DNA from: Bacteroides oleiciplenus YIT 12058
Lineage (GTDB): Bacteria > Bacteroidota > Bacteroidia > Bacteroidales > Bacteroidaceae
Direction: 5' to 3'
Assembly (NCBI RefSeq): GCF_000315485.1
Contig: NZ_JH992941.1
Coordinates: forward strand, 682,001 to 746,000
DNA: 64,000 nucleotides
In this document: positions 47,246 through 55,918 of the stretch, piece after piece
How the letters are laid out: each line of letters begins with the position of its first letter
How positions within the stretch are numbered: the first letter of the stretch is position 1
Notes under the pieces: generated by a model
Seen by the model: only the letters and a program-made list of their open reading frames with translations
Told to the model about the DNA's origin: nothing
Database searches by the model: none
Translations under genes and position numbers: made by a program

Positions 47246-47761
47246 TTAAGGATGCATCTCCTCAAACGCCTTATTTTCTTCCGCTATCGTGCTGATAGTT
47301 TCCGGAAGCTCACTGATAGGAAGATCGAAGTTATACCAATCCGTATAGCAATCGGTAACGTACCACTTCCCGTCAATCAGTTCGAACACCACACGGAGGG
47401 AAGCTTCCGATTCGTCATAACCGGCCTCAAATTCTTTGTGCTTGGGATTATTCACCGTGAAGCGGGAAACATAAACGCCACCCTCCTCATCCGTGATACG
47501 CTCTTCTTTAAATACATCTTCACCCAGCAATGCCCACTTCTCACGTGTAAACGGAAAAATCTTCTCCGTCTCGCCATCTTCCTCTAATAGGGCAATGGGA
47601 GTTTTCAACGGAAAATGAATACGGGAATACTGAAAGGAGGCACTAGAAGTGAATTTCTTGAGGAATGCCTGGAAATCCTCATTAGCTGCGGCAGCATGAC
47701 CACTGATGGTCGTCAGCATAAGTACCGCAAAAAGACAAAATACAAAGTGAATTGCCTTCAT
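47246..47761 (-). CDS. DUF4348-like exported protein
   Basis: 171-aa protein with a signal peptide (FCLFAVLMLTTISGHAAA) and one small domain (NEDFQAFLKKFTSSASFQYSRIHFPL, REKWALLGEDVF, LRVVFELIDGKWYVTDCYTDW). The pattern matches Bacteroides proteins filed as DUF4348, which I recall from memory. Function unknown. It stands alone; the 136-bp gap to the next minus-strand gene holds an AT-rich probable promoter region for that gene. Confidence 0.75.
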   Translation of the reverse strand: MKAIHFVFCLFAVLMLTTISGHAAAANEDFQAFLKKFTSSASFQYSRIHFPLKTPIALLEEDGETEKIFPFTREKWALLGEDVFKEERITDEEGGVYVSRFTVNNPKHKEFEAGYDESEASLRVVFELIDGKWYVTDCYTDWYNFDLPISELPETISTIAEENKAFEEMHP

Positions 47762-48107
47762 CTATTAACAATGTCAAAGGGTTTATTAATCAGGCGCAAA
47801 GATATAAAATAAAACTGAGACTAAGAGCAGAACACAGAAAGAAGGTTGCAGAATAGCGATTTTGGCGTGAGATACTAAATACATAGACTAGCACCAATCC
47901 AATTGCAACTGCAAAAAAGAAATGATGGAGGATATAAAAGTTAGGCTATCATTTTTTACCAAATATTATATCGTTTTCGGGAATAATCAATATCTTTACA
48001 TGAAATATCAAGTTAAGTTTGTGGTTCCTTTTTAGTGTGTTCGAAATAGTTTTTAAAATAAATAATAATTAAGGAGAGAAGGACAATTCTAACATTTGGA
48101 AGTATAC
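47762..48107. other. AT-rich intergenic stretch, no gene seen
   Basis: 346 bp between DUF4348 and the RhuM remnant. No credible ORF, RNA or long repeat is visible. A TATCTTTA box at 47991-47998 could be the old promoter of the pseudogene. Confidence 0.6.
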
Positions 48108-48465
48108 ATGGAACAAAAAAATGAAATCATCATATATTAGTCTCAGGATGGTACGATAAAAGTCGATGTATTATTCTCAGAAGAGACAGTTTGGCTGACG
48201 CAAACGCAGATTGGATCTCTGTTTGGGAAGGCAAAATCTACCATTAGTGAACATATAAAAAACATCTTTGAAGAAGGAGAACTGAGTGAAAATATGGTTG
48301 TTCGGAAATTCCGAACAACCACTCAGCATGGTGCGATTGAAGATCAATGCCGCATTGCCACAAATGGGACTGACATCGACATCTTTGCCCAACAAAGTTC
48401 GCAAGGCAGATGTTGAAATTGGAAAGAACTACCTGAATGAAGAGGAGATTGAAAAAGATTCTTAG
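48108..48465 (+). pseudogene. RhuM-family (virulence RhuM/Fic-associated) pseudogene
   Basis: Starts MEQKNEIIIY, then an in-frame TAG at codon 11, then a family-typical stretch (DVLFSEETVWLTQTQIGSLF, KSTISEHIKNIFEEGELSE). After AIEDQ the homology jumps to another frame encoding MGLTSTSLPNK, VRKADVEIGKNYLNEEEIE, which is the later part of RhuM proteins. So it has a nonsense mutation and an internal deletion with frameshift. RhuM proteins are typical cargo of mobile and accessory islands. Confidence 0.8.
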
Positions 48466-48633
48466 TTTCTGTTATAATACTTCTGAATATTTGGTTATTA
48501 ACAAAATACTCTCTAGTAAGCATCATGCACGCATACTTACCCACACATTCCCTTCCCACAACCTCCTTTTCTCCTTGCAGTTCTTTCAGCCTTCCCAAAT
48601 CTCCCTGTTCATCGGCTTTCCGGCTGAAGCTTC

Positions 48634-49899
48634 CTACCTTCTCACCACTTCATACACATTACCGTATTCTGTATGCCTCCTTTTCAGCCCTGCCCGAAGC
48701 AGCACCTGCCCGAAGCGCATGGGATTGCTGCCGCGCATGGCAGCAGGGTTACTCGCTTGCAGTTCACTGAAAATGTCGGCGGCGGTCAGGTCGAGGCTCT
48801 TTTCATGGGGAAGCGGGGTGCGGAACCGGGCGGCAAGCACTTCTTCGACAAGGCTGGTGCGGTAGAACTTTTCGTTGTGCCTTTGTAATTCCTCCTCTTC
48901 TTTCTTGGTGAACCAGTTACGCCGCCCGGCAACCAGTTCCGCTTTCAGTTGGGCAAAGATCTGGTCGTGCTCTATATGGGTGCAGTCAATGTTGTGCTTC
49001 ACTTCCACGCAGAGGAAGCGGCGGCTACCCGTTGGATCGGTGAGCAGGTCGAAACGATTGCTCGTACCGATGAACGAGGCGACGCGGGGCAGTTGCCGGA
49101 AATTCTGTTGATAGGCCTTGCGGATGTTAAGGCTGGACATCTGCATCAGGTTCTTCAGTAGTGGCATCTTGCTTTCGGCGTATTTGTCGAATTCGTCCAT
49201 GTTCAGCAACCCCATTTCAGCAAGGAGTCGTTCGGCTTGTCCCTGCGAGGTGAGTTTCAGGTTGTCGGTATAGTAACGCATCAGCACGTCGGGCATCAAC
49301 GAGCGGCAAAAAGTACTCTTTTGGCGTCCCTGTTCCCGACTGACGAGAATGGGCGCCACGCTGTTGGCATGCAATCCGGACTGATCCATCCATTGTGAAG
49401 CAAGACCCAGCATCCAAGTGTGGAAACCATGTACCCACAGCGGGTGGCTGGAAATGCGTTGGGCAAGTGCGGTCAGCCGGTCACACCCGTCCCAGGCGGG
49501 CAGTTCGTCCATGTAAAGATGAAAGGGGTGATAGGAGGGAATGTAAGAGGAAAAGACGTAGCGGCTCAGGTCCTTGTCCCAGCAAGGGATGCCTTCGTCA
49601 TGTGCTTCGATGCATAAGGCGTTCAGTTCCCGCTTGCCTATGGGGGTGAAGGGCGTCAAGCGCTGTCCGGCGGGGCGGAATTCAGTCTCGTCCGTCAGCA
49701 GGTTGTAGCGGAAGTCGTAACGGGATGTCAGGAATTCCTTTACGTTGCGGGTCAGGATCAGAGTTGCGTTGGCGGCGGACGATGATGCTTTTGCCTTTGT
49801 TTTTGTCTTTTCTGTTTTCAACGTTTCCGCAAAAGTCAGCAGTTGGCTTGCCTCGCGCAGGAGGCGGTGTTGTTGTAATGTCATTTGATTCTTCTTCAT
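48634..49899 (-). CDS. VapE-like (virulence-associated E / DUF3874) P-loop protein
   Basis: 421-aa helicase/primase-associated ATPase-like protein. Motifs: LTPFTPIGKRELNALCIEAHD, MDELPAWDGCDRLTALA, a degenerate Walker A in SREQGRQKSTFCR (~residue 195), Walker-B-like LLNMDEFDKYAE, and arginine-rich FIGTSNRFDLLTDPTGSRRFL. A C-terminal winged-helix-like region (SNPMRFGQVLLRAGLKRRHT) follows. The frame continues 12 codons upstream to 49935; Met at 49899 is preceded by an A-rich leader and chosen with low certainty. Such genes are common on Bacteroides mobile elements and prophages, where they accompany HU-like genes, here broken at 50239. Higher GC than the flanking spacers. Confidence 0.75.
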   Translation of the reverse strand: MKKNQMTLQQHRLLREASQLLTFAETLKTEKTKTKAKASSSAANATLILTRNVKEFLTSRYDFRYNLLTDETEFRPAGQRLTPFTPIGKRELNALCIEAHDEGIPCWDKDLSRYVFSSYIPSYHPFHLYMDELPAWDGCDRLTALAQRISSHPLWVHGFHTWMLGLASQWMDQSGLHANSVAPILVSREQGRQKSTFCRSLMPDVLMRYYTDNLKLTSQGQAERLLAEMGLLNMDEFDKYAESKMPLLKNLMQMSSLNIRKAYQQNFRQLPRVASFIGTSNRFDLLTDPTGSRRFLCVEVKHNIDCTHIEHDQIFAQLKAELVAGRRNWFTKKEEEELQRHNEKFYRTSLVEEVLAARFRTPLPHEKSLDLTAADIFSELQASNPAAMRGSNPMRFGQVLLRAGLKRRHTEYGNVYEVVRR

Positions 49900-50064
49900 G
49901 ATGTTTCTTGTTTCTTTAATTGTTAATGGTATCATTTTGTCGAGCTCGATGCCACGAAGTTACTACTTGTGAGAAGGGTTTTGCAAACTTTTCTCTAACA
50001 TTTTTTCAAAAAAGTACTTACTGAAAAAGAGAGGACTTTTATGCGCATAACTCCCTTTTTTATG

Positions 50065-50072
50065 TATTTTTG
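50065..50072 (+). promoter_or_regulatory. Promoter -7 box facing the HU-like pseudogene
   Basis: TATTTTTG fits TAnnTTTG. A start about seven bases later would place the following palindrome at the very 5' end of the transcript. The rest of the 303-bp gap (49936-50238) holds the palindrome and a 56-bp AT-rich leader. Confidence 0.45.
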
Positions 50073-50080
50073 TATACTGC

Positions 50081-50182
50081 TTAATAAATGAACGACTTTA
50101 GTCGGTCGAATAAATGACTGGAGTAATTTGATTAAACTACTCCAGTCGTTTATTCAACTGACTGGAGTGGTTCATTTATCAA
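50081..50182. repeat. 102-bp imperfect palindrome with four ACTGGAGT-type half-sites
   Basis: Inner stem 50108-50125 pairs with 50138-50155 over 18 bp with one wobble around a 12-nt loop. Outer arms 50081-50107 and 50156-50182 match at 21 of 27 positions. The unit GACTnnAGT or its complement appears four times (near 50093, 50116, 50139, 50160). It lies between the divergent VapE-like gene and the HU-like remnant. It could be an operator cluster, an RNA structure, or a small mobile or replication element. Confidence 0.8.
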
Positions 50183-50238
50183 CAAGCATCTTTAGTACAA
50201 TAAAGCAAAGATATTAAACGCAGAAAAGAACAAGGTTT

Positions 50239-50572
50239 ATGGCAATAGTATATGATTGGTACGAGACCCCCAATGCTGAGGGTGATCCGGAAGAAAGGGG
50301 GCTGCATCCCCGTCCGTTACTAAACGGAAAAGTCAGTATGAAGCAACTTGGAGATAGACATGCGTTTGAAGGAATACTTCGCCGAACATAATATACTGAT
50401 TCGCTACAATTTTCAGAACCTGTGCGGCATGACCCGCACCACTGCCAACGGACACTTGAAACGGCTTCAGGAAGAAGGCAAGCTGATAAATATCGAACGG
50501 CGTACGCAACCCATCTACCGCCCGATGCCGGGATATTACGGCATCGGGCGGGATGCAAAGGTGAAGCGGTGA
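50239..50572 (+). pseudogene. HU-like DNA-binding protein gene with internal deletion
   Basis: ATG 50239 opens MAIVYDWYETPN, then LHPRPLLNGKVS, the standard start of Bacteroides HU-like (HU-HIG) proteins, but this frame stops at 50391. From ~50347 a second frame encodes LEIDMRLKEYFAEHNI, FQNLCGMTRTTANGHLKRLQ, EEGKLINIERRTQPIYRP, the C-terminal winged-helix part of the same family. About 90 residues of the HU core are missing and the frames do not join. The second half alone could still be read from 50348 or 50360 as a ~70-aa protein. Confidence 0.75.
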
Positions 50573-50645
50573 AACGGGAAAATAGTTTCAGCCGGGATAC
50601 TGATAAACAGGGAGATGAGTCGGGAGCTGAAAGAGCAGAAGCATC

Positions 50646-51920
50646 TCATTTCTGCCGTAAATACTCAAACCCGAAACGGCAACGCAGACAGTCTTTCTTA
50701 TCGCAATACTCCTTTTGAAGTTGCAACAAAGCCTGAGAGTCGGCAGCAGTAGAAACATGCAATCCTGCCCCACTCCATTGTCGGATGATATGATTATCTT
50801 CTGCTTTCAGACTTTCAAGGAAGCGCGTAGCACGATCACAAAGTACCTCGTCCGCCTTGTGCAACCCATAGGCATAAAGAAAAGGAATAACAGTATTGAT
50901 AACTATCAGATTCTGAGCATTCTTCCCCACTTGTTTTTCCTGCGAGGGAGAGGCTTTGCTGAAATTGAAGTGTTCTTTCCAATAAGAGGAAGTGGTCGTG
51001 ATCAATAGCTTCTGAACGGCTTCCAACGTGTCCGCTTCCATAGCACGGGATAACAACGACTGCCCCTTATGATAAAGATTCGCCAACTGCGCCAGCCGGA
51101 CATGCGGAAAATTGCCGGGACGTAAACGCAGGAAACGCCATTGGGTAATAGTCATCGGAGCAGGCAACTCAAACTTATGCTGCAAATAGCGGAATTCCTT
51201 CTGCAACTTCAGATAATACTCATCCGCATCCGGCAACTCTTCATCCAGCAATCCAGCCTGACCAAAGAAGAAAGCTTCTACCTGAAAAAGGTTATCCCGG
51301 TGCTTATCTATCGCCCGGAAAGGCAAATGACCGGCCCATGTCTCGAAAGCATCCCCGTTCAGCCCGAAGCCGAAGTTACGGGACAGGGTGATGAAGAATA
51401 CATCTTCCCAATTGTTATTGAGCCGCTCCAACCGGGCGGCAATAGCATGGGCTTTCTGTTCGAAGCGCTCCACCTGCAAGGCAGAAAGCCAGGAATGAAC
51501 GGTCAGTTTCGGGAGGGAAGATAATATGGAATAACAAGGGGGATAAATCTCTGCATGACGCAGTTCTTCATAATGCCGGAGGATGGCTTCGGGACAAGAT
51601 AGTTGCAGCTGCGGTACCTTTTCTCCATTGGCGCTGAATACTTCGCAATCGATGGTTTCCGCCACATGCAGAATGACGTTGTTGTAGGCTGCATCCTTAT
51701 CATGTCCGTGCTTCAACCAGTCGGATGACAGCGTGTGTATCTCGACGTTCCCCACCCAGTGGGTACCGCCTATTTTCAGTTTGGCATTGAAGAAGTCGGG
51801 GCCTGCATTTGTGTTCGGTAGTCCGGCGTCTATCACTTCCACCGGTTCACCGGTAGTGGTTTGGAGCATCTTTAAAGGGAATATTTTATGTTTCCAAACG
51901 TAGTGTAGTAGTTGTTCCAT
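50646..51920 (-). CDS. DUF2851 family protein
   Basis: 424-aa cytoplasmic protein. It opens MEQLLHYVWKHKIFPL, then GLPNTNAGPDFFNAKLKIGGT and WVGNVEIHTLSSDWLKHGHD, which fits a PD-(D/E)xK-like nuclease core (Asp, Glu in NAGPDF and NVEIH). A Cys cluster, YCDKKDCLRCRFG, closes the protein. Very widespread in Bacteroidota, function not established; a nucleic-acid role is an inference from the core motif. It is divergent from dapB. Confidence 0.85.
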   Translation of the reverse strand: MEQLLHYVWKHKIFPLKMLQTTTGEPVEVIDAGLPNTNAGPDFFNAKLKIGGTHWVGNVEIHTLSSDWLKHGHDKDAAYNNVILHVAETIDCEVFSANGEKVPQLQLSCPEAILRHYEELRHAEIYPPCYSILSSLPKLTVHSWLSALQVERFEQKAHAIAARLERLNNNWEDVFFITLSRNFGFGLNGDAFETWAGHLPFRAIDKHRDNLFQVEAFFFGQAGLLDEELPDADEYYLKLQKEFRYLQHKFELPAPMTITQWRFLRLRPGNFPHVRLAQLANLYHKGQSLLSRAMEADTLEAVQKLLITTTSSYWKEHFNFSKASPSQEKQVGKNAQNLIVINTVIPFLYAYGLHKADEVLCDRATRFLESLKAEDNHIIRQWSGAGLHVSTAADSQALLQLQKEYCDKKDCLRCRFGFEYLRQK

Positions 51921-51945
51921 GTTAACAAGACGTTAATGTTGCCCG

Positions 51946-51971
51946 CAAATGTAAGAAAAACATTACCTTTG
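51946..51971. promoter_or_regulatory. Interlocked divergent promoters of DUF2851 and dapB
   Basis: TACCTTTG (51964-51971) faces dapB, and TACATTTG on the minus strand (51953-51946) faces DUF2851. Each box falls in the other's promoter spacer, so the polymerase probably cannot occupy both at once. Confidence 0.6.
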
Positions 51972-52016
51972 CGACCTATAGTTTGTTGATAAACTGAATA
52001 AAAAACAAAAGAAACA

Positions 52017-52781
52017 ATGAAAATAGCATTAATCGGCTACGGAAAGATGGGCAAGGAAATCGAGAAGGTTGCCCTCAGCCGCGGACATGAGATTGTAAGC
52101 ATCATCGATGTGAATAACCAGGAAGATTTTAAATCGGATGCTTTCAAGAGCGCTGATGTGGCGATAGAATTCACCAATCCCATGGTGGCATATGGCAACT
52201 ACATGAAGGCTTTCGAAGCCGGCGTGAAAGTAGTTTCCGGCAGTACAGGCTGGATGGAGGAGCACGGAGACGAAATTAAAGAGCTCTGCACTACAGGAGG
52301 AAAGACTCTGTTCTGGGCATCCAATTTCAGTCTGGGAGTCACCATCTTCTCCGCTGTGAACAAGTATCTGGCAAAGATCATGAACCAGTTTCCTGCCTAC
52401 GATGTGACGATGAGCGAAACGCACCACATCCATAAGCTGGATGCACCGAGCGGCACAGCCATCACACTTGCTGAAGATATTCTGGAAAATCTGGACCGCA
52501 AAGACCGTTGGGTGAAAGGCACCATGCAGGCACCGGACGGAACCGTTTCCGGCACTACGGAATGTGCTGCCAACGAACTGCCCGTAAGCTCTATCCGCGA
52601 AGGCGAAGTTCCGGGCATCCATGTCATCCGCTACGAATCGGAAGCCGACAGCATCATCCTGACACATGACGCCAAGAACCGCAAAGGTTTCTCGCTGGGT
52701 GCCGTTCTTGCTGCCGAATATACAGCCAATAAGGAAGGTTATCTGGGAATGAGCGATTTGTTCCCGTTCTTAAAAGACTAA
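52017..52781 (+). CDS. dapB: 4-hydroxy-tetrahydrodipicolinate reductase
   Basis: 254-aa enzyme of lysine and diaminopimelate synthesis, reducing the dihydrodipicolinate precursor with NAD(P)H. N-terminal Rossmann motif GYGKMG at residues 7-12, VVSGSTGW, SNFSLGVTIF, the substrate motif ETHHIHKLDAPSGTA (His136-His137, Lys139) and REGEVPGIHVIRYES. It leads a tight operon with the two signal-peptidase genes and wbqC (gaps 13, 18 and 19 bp). Confidence 0.96.
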   Translation: MKIALIGYGKMGKEIEKVALSRGHEIVSIIDVNNQEDFKSDAFKSADVAIEFTNPMVAYGNYMKAFEAGVKVVSGSTGWMEEHGDEIKELCTTGGKTLFWASNFSLGVTIFSAVNKYLAKIMNQFPAYDVTMSETHHIHKLDAPSGTAITLAEDILENLDRKDRWVKGTMQAPDGTVSGTTECAANELPVSSIREGEVPGIHVIRYESEADSIILTHDAKNRKGFSLGAVLAAEYTANKEGYLGMSDLFPFLKD

Positions 52782-52794
52782 CACATTAAATATT

Positions 52795-54267
52795 ATGAGA
52801 AAAGCAACTCGTGCCCAATGGATTAAATTCGCAATCATCACCGTGCTTTACCTTGCCTTCCTGGTATGGGTGAAAAGCTGGTTGGGACTGATTGTCTTAC
52901 CTTTCATCTTCGACATCTACATCAGTAAGAAAATCCCCTGGGGCTTTTGGAAAAAATCAGAGAATCCGGCTGTACGCAATGTGATGAGTTGGGTAGATGC
53001 TATCGTATTCGCACTGGTAGCCGTTTACTTCGTCAATATCTACATATTCCAGAATTATCAGATACCCTCTTCTTCTCTGGAAAAATCTTTGCTGGTAGGT
53101 GATTATCTCTACGTAAGCAAACTGAGTTACGGTCCGCGCGTGCCGAACACACCACTATCCATGCCGCTGGCCCAGCACACCCTGCCACTGGTGAACACCA
53201 AATCGTACATCGAATGGCCTCAATGGGACTACAAACGTGTTCCTGGTTTGGGTAAAGTGAAACGGAATGATATCGTAGTATTCAACTTCCCTGCCGGAGA
53301 CACCGTGGCTACCAACTTTCAGCAAACGGACTTCTACACCCTTGCCTATAACGAAGGGCAACGCATGTATCCGAACCCTGTGAATATGGACAGCCTGACG
53401 CGCAAGCAACAACGTGCCGTTTACGACTTGTACTATAATGCCGGCAGGAACCTGATACTCTCTAATCCGAAGATGTACGGTGACATCGTTGTCCGTCCCG
53501 TAGACCGCCGCGAAAACTACGTGAAGCGTTGCGTCGGATTGCCGGGTGACACACTGGAAATCAAGGATACGCAAGTGTATATTGACGGTAAGCCTATTGA
53601 GAACCCAGAAGAAATGCAGCTCAACTATCTTGTACAGACCAACGGCTCGTACATCACCGAAGATATGTTCCGCGAACTCGGTATCAGCAAGGACGATCAG
53701 GCATTGATAAACAACGAAGGTCTGTTAATGGAAATGGGATTGACCCAACGCGATGCACAAGGACGCCTCGCTCCTACCTACGATTTGCCGCTGACGAAGA
53801 AAATGTACGAAACCCTGTCGGGTAATAAGAAGCTCGTCAGCCACATCGTTATGGAACCGGAAATATACTCCGGACAGATGTATCCGTTGAACCTTTACAC
53901 CAAATGGGACCGCAACAATTACGGCCCCATCTGGATACCGAAAAAAGGTGCCACCATCAAGTTGACTGAAGACAATCTGCCCATCTACCAGCGTCCCATC
54001 GAGGCTTATGAAGGCAATAAGCTGGAAGTAAAAGAAGATGGTATCTACATCAACGGCAAGAAGACCGATGAATACACTTTCAAAATGGATTATTACTGGA
54101 TGATGGGTGATAACCGCCACAACTCCGCCGATGCCCGTTCGTGGGGATTCGTACCGGAAGATCACGTCGTAGGTAAACCGATTGTCGTTTGGCTCTCACT
54201 CGACAAGGACCGCGGTTGGTTTGATGGAAAAATCCGTTGGAACCGCATATTTAAATGGGTAGACTAG
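52795..54267 (+). CDS. lepB: Signal peptidase I (active copy)
   Basis: 490-aa inner-membrane protease cutting signal peptides from exported proteins. Two or three N-terminal membrane segments (FAIITVLYLAFLVWV, LGLIVLPFIFDIYI, WVDAIVFALVAVYFVNIYIF). Catalytic Ser94 in IPSSSLEKSL and Lys244 in YVKRCVGLPGDTLEI; box E is MMGDNRHNSADARSWGFVP. It is longer than E. coli LepB (324 aa) because of a large insert between the boxes, which is usual in Bacteroidota as far as I recall. Confidence 0.94.
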   Translation: MRKATRAQWIKFAIITVLYLAFLVWVKSWLGLIVLPFIFDIYISKKIPWGFWKKSENPAVRNVMSWVDAIVFALVAVYFVNIYIFQNYQIPSSSLEKSLLVGDYLYVSKLSYGPRVPNTPLSMPLAQHTLPLVNTKSYIEWPQWDYKRVPGLGKVKRNDIVVFNFPAGDTVATNFQQTDFYTLAYNEGQRMYPNPVNMDSLTRKQQRAVYDLYYNAGRNLILSNPKMYGDIVVRPVDRRENYVKRCVGLPGDTLEIKDTQVYIDGKPIENPEEMQLNYLVQTNGSYITEDMFRELGISKDDQALINNEGLLMEMGLTQRDAQGRLAPTYDLPLTKKMYETLSGNKKLVSHIVMEPEIYSGQMYPLNLYTKWDRNNYGPIWIPKKGATIKLTEDNLPIYQRPIEAYEGNKLEVKEDGIYINGKKTDEYTFKMDYYWMMGDNRHNSADARSWGFVPEDHVVGKPIVVWLSLDKDRGWFDGKIRWNRIFKWVD

Positions 54268-54285
54268 AAGAATTTGGGAATTTAG

Positions 54286-55221
54286 ATGAAAAAAGGATGG
54301 AAGATAGCGGGAACAGTCATTGGAATAATACTCGTTATAGTATTACTCCGTGGCTGTGTCGTGACTTCCTACCTGATTCCCTCTTCGGGCATGGAGAATT
54401 CCTTGTTTCAGGGAGAACGCATTCTGGTAAATAAATGGAGTTACGGACTGCGTCTTCCTTTCATGTCTTTATGGAATTACCATCGGTGGGGAGACACTCC
54501 CGTAGAAAAGGAAGACATCATCGTCTTCAACAATCCTGCCAATCTTTCGGAACCTGTCATAGACCAGCGCGAGGTCTTTATCAGCCGCTGCATTGGCGTG
54601 CCGGGAGATACATTATTAATAGACTCCCTGTTTTCCGTCATTCCATCTGAAAAGAATGCGCCCGACCAGAAGTTTCTGTACGCCTATCCACGCGCAAGGG
54701 AAAAACAGCTCGACTCATTACTCAACCTCTTGTCCATACAGGACAACCGTCTGATGGGACAAGACAGCGCAAGGAACGTACGCAGTTTCAGCCGTTATGA
54801 GTTTTACCTGTTGGAACAGGCCATGAATGGGAATTGCTGGATAGAACTACTAAATAAGGAAGACTCTATAGAGGCACTCCGCCCGTTAATCGTCCCTGGC
54901 AAAGGCAAAGCGGTGCGTGTATATCCGTGGAACCGGACATTGCTATGCAACACGCTCGTACTACATGAGAACAAACAAGCTGAAATCAAGAACGACACCT
55001 TATACGTGGAAGGCCAACCCGTGCAGCACTGCTATTTCTGCAAAGATTATTATTGGGTAGGTGCCAATAACTCCATCAATCTTTCCGACTCCCGGTTATT
55101 CGGTTTTGTACCGAAAGATCATGTCATCGGCAAAGCCTCACTCATCTGGTTTTCCAAGGAAAAGGAAACCGGGGTGTTCAAAGGTTACCGTTGGAAGCGT
55201 TTTTTCAAACCTGTAAAGTAA
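54286..55221 (+). CDS. Signal peptidase I paralogue lacking catalytic residues
   Basis: 311-aa membrane-anchored S26-fold protein with one N-terminal helix (IAGTVIGIILVIVLLRGCVV). By alignment with E. coli (PSGSM, IKRAVGLPGD) the catalytic Ser position is Gly35 in IPSSGMENSL and the Lys position is Ser100 in ISRCIGVPGDTL. Box E reads WVGANNSINLSDSRLFGFVP instead of the usual GDN form. The fold motifs are otherwise kept (FGFVPKDHVIGKA), so it looks maintained but non-proteolytic. It follows lepB by 18 bp. It might assist or regulate the active copy. Ser33 or Ser34 acting as an alternative nucleophile cannot be excluded. Confidence 0.85.
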   Translation: MKKGWKIAGTVIGIILVIVLLRGCVVTSYLIPSSGMENSLFQGERILVNKWSYGLRLPFMSLWNYHRWGDTPVEKEDIIVFNNPANLSEPVIDQREVFISRCIGVPGDTLLIDSLFSVIPSEKNAPDQKFLYAYPRAREKQLDSLLNLLSIQDNRLMGQDSARNVRSFSRYEFYLLEQAMNGNCWIELLNKEDSIEALRPLIVPGKGKAVRVYPWNRTLLCNTLVLHENKQAEIKNDTLYVEGQPVQHCYFCKDYYWVGANNSINLSDSRLFGFVPKDHVIGKASLIWFSKEKETGVFKGYRWKRFFKPVK

Positions 55222-55240
55222 GGGGGTAATCACTAAAATA

Positions 55241-55891
55241 ATGAATGTAATGAGAACCGTATATCTTTCTTCCGCCTATCTGGCACCCGTGGAATACTAC
55301 GCCAAACTACTGGCCTATGATAAAGTTTTCATCGAACAGCATGACCATTACGTAAAGCAAACCTACCGCAACCGTTGCACCATTGCAGGGCCTGATGGTG
55401 AGTTAGCTCTCTCCATCCCCACGGTCAAGCCCGATACTTTGAAATGTCCGTTGCGTGACATCCGCATTTCCGACCACGGCAACTGGCGGCACCTGCACTG
55501 GAATGCTTTGACATCCTCTTATAATCATACCCCCTTCTTTGAATATTATAAGGATGATTTCCGCCCCTTCTATGAGAAGAAATATGAGTTTTTAGCCGAT
55601 TTCAACGAAGAATTGTGCCGTCTAATCTGTTCGCTGATAGATATACAGCCGGATATGGAGCGTACTACAGAATACAAGACTACCTTCACTCCCGGCGAAG
55701 ATGATTTCCGCGAACGCATTCATCCGAAGAAAGACTGCCGGGAAGAAGATCCCGACTTCATTGCCCGGCCCTATTATCAGGTCTTCCAGGAACGGCTCGG
55801 CTTTCTGCCCAATCTCAGCATTGTAGACTTGTTGTTCAATATGGGTCCGGAGAGTTTGCTGGTATTGCAACAATCTATTTGTAACAGATAA
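55241..55891 (+). CDS. WbqC-like family protein
   Basis: 216-aa cytoplasmic protein with the family start VYLSSAYLAPVEYYAKLLAYDKVFIEQHDHYVKQ, split here by function: a conserved LAPVEYY turn, then YRNRCTIAGPDGELALSIP and WRHLHWNALTSSYNHTPFFEYY. WbqC-type proteins often occur near glycan synthesis genes, and their biochemical role is not settled. It is the last gene of the dapB operon and converges on the regulator gene with a 27-bp gap. Confidence 0.88.
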   Translation: MNVMRTVYLSSAYLAPVEYYAKLLAYDKVFIEQHDHYVKQTYRNRCTIAGPDGELALSIPTVKPDTLKCPLRDIRISDHGNWRHLHWNALTSSYNHTPFFEYYKDDFRPFYEKKYEFLADFNEELCRLICSLIDIQPDMERTTEYKTTFTPGEDDFRERIHPKKDCREEDPDFIARPYYQVFQERLGFLPNLSIVDLLFNMGPESLLVLQQSICNR

Positions 55892-55918
55892 AGCAGTAAC
55901 CATTTGAGCTTTCAGACA

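Noticed and set aside
48000-48035. 11-codon ORF MKYQVKFVVPF before the RhuM remnant
   Set aside because: The ATG is two bases after a -7-like box, upstream of any likely transcript start, and has no RBS.
50081-50182. Invertible (phase-variable) promoter
   Set aside because: The arms are close and mostly self-complementary with only 12 bp between the inner stems, leaving no room for a promoter in the loop, and no invertase gene is near.
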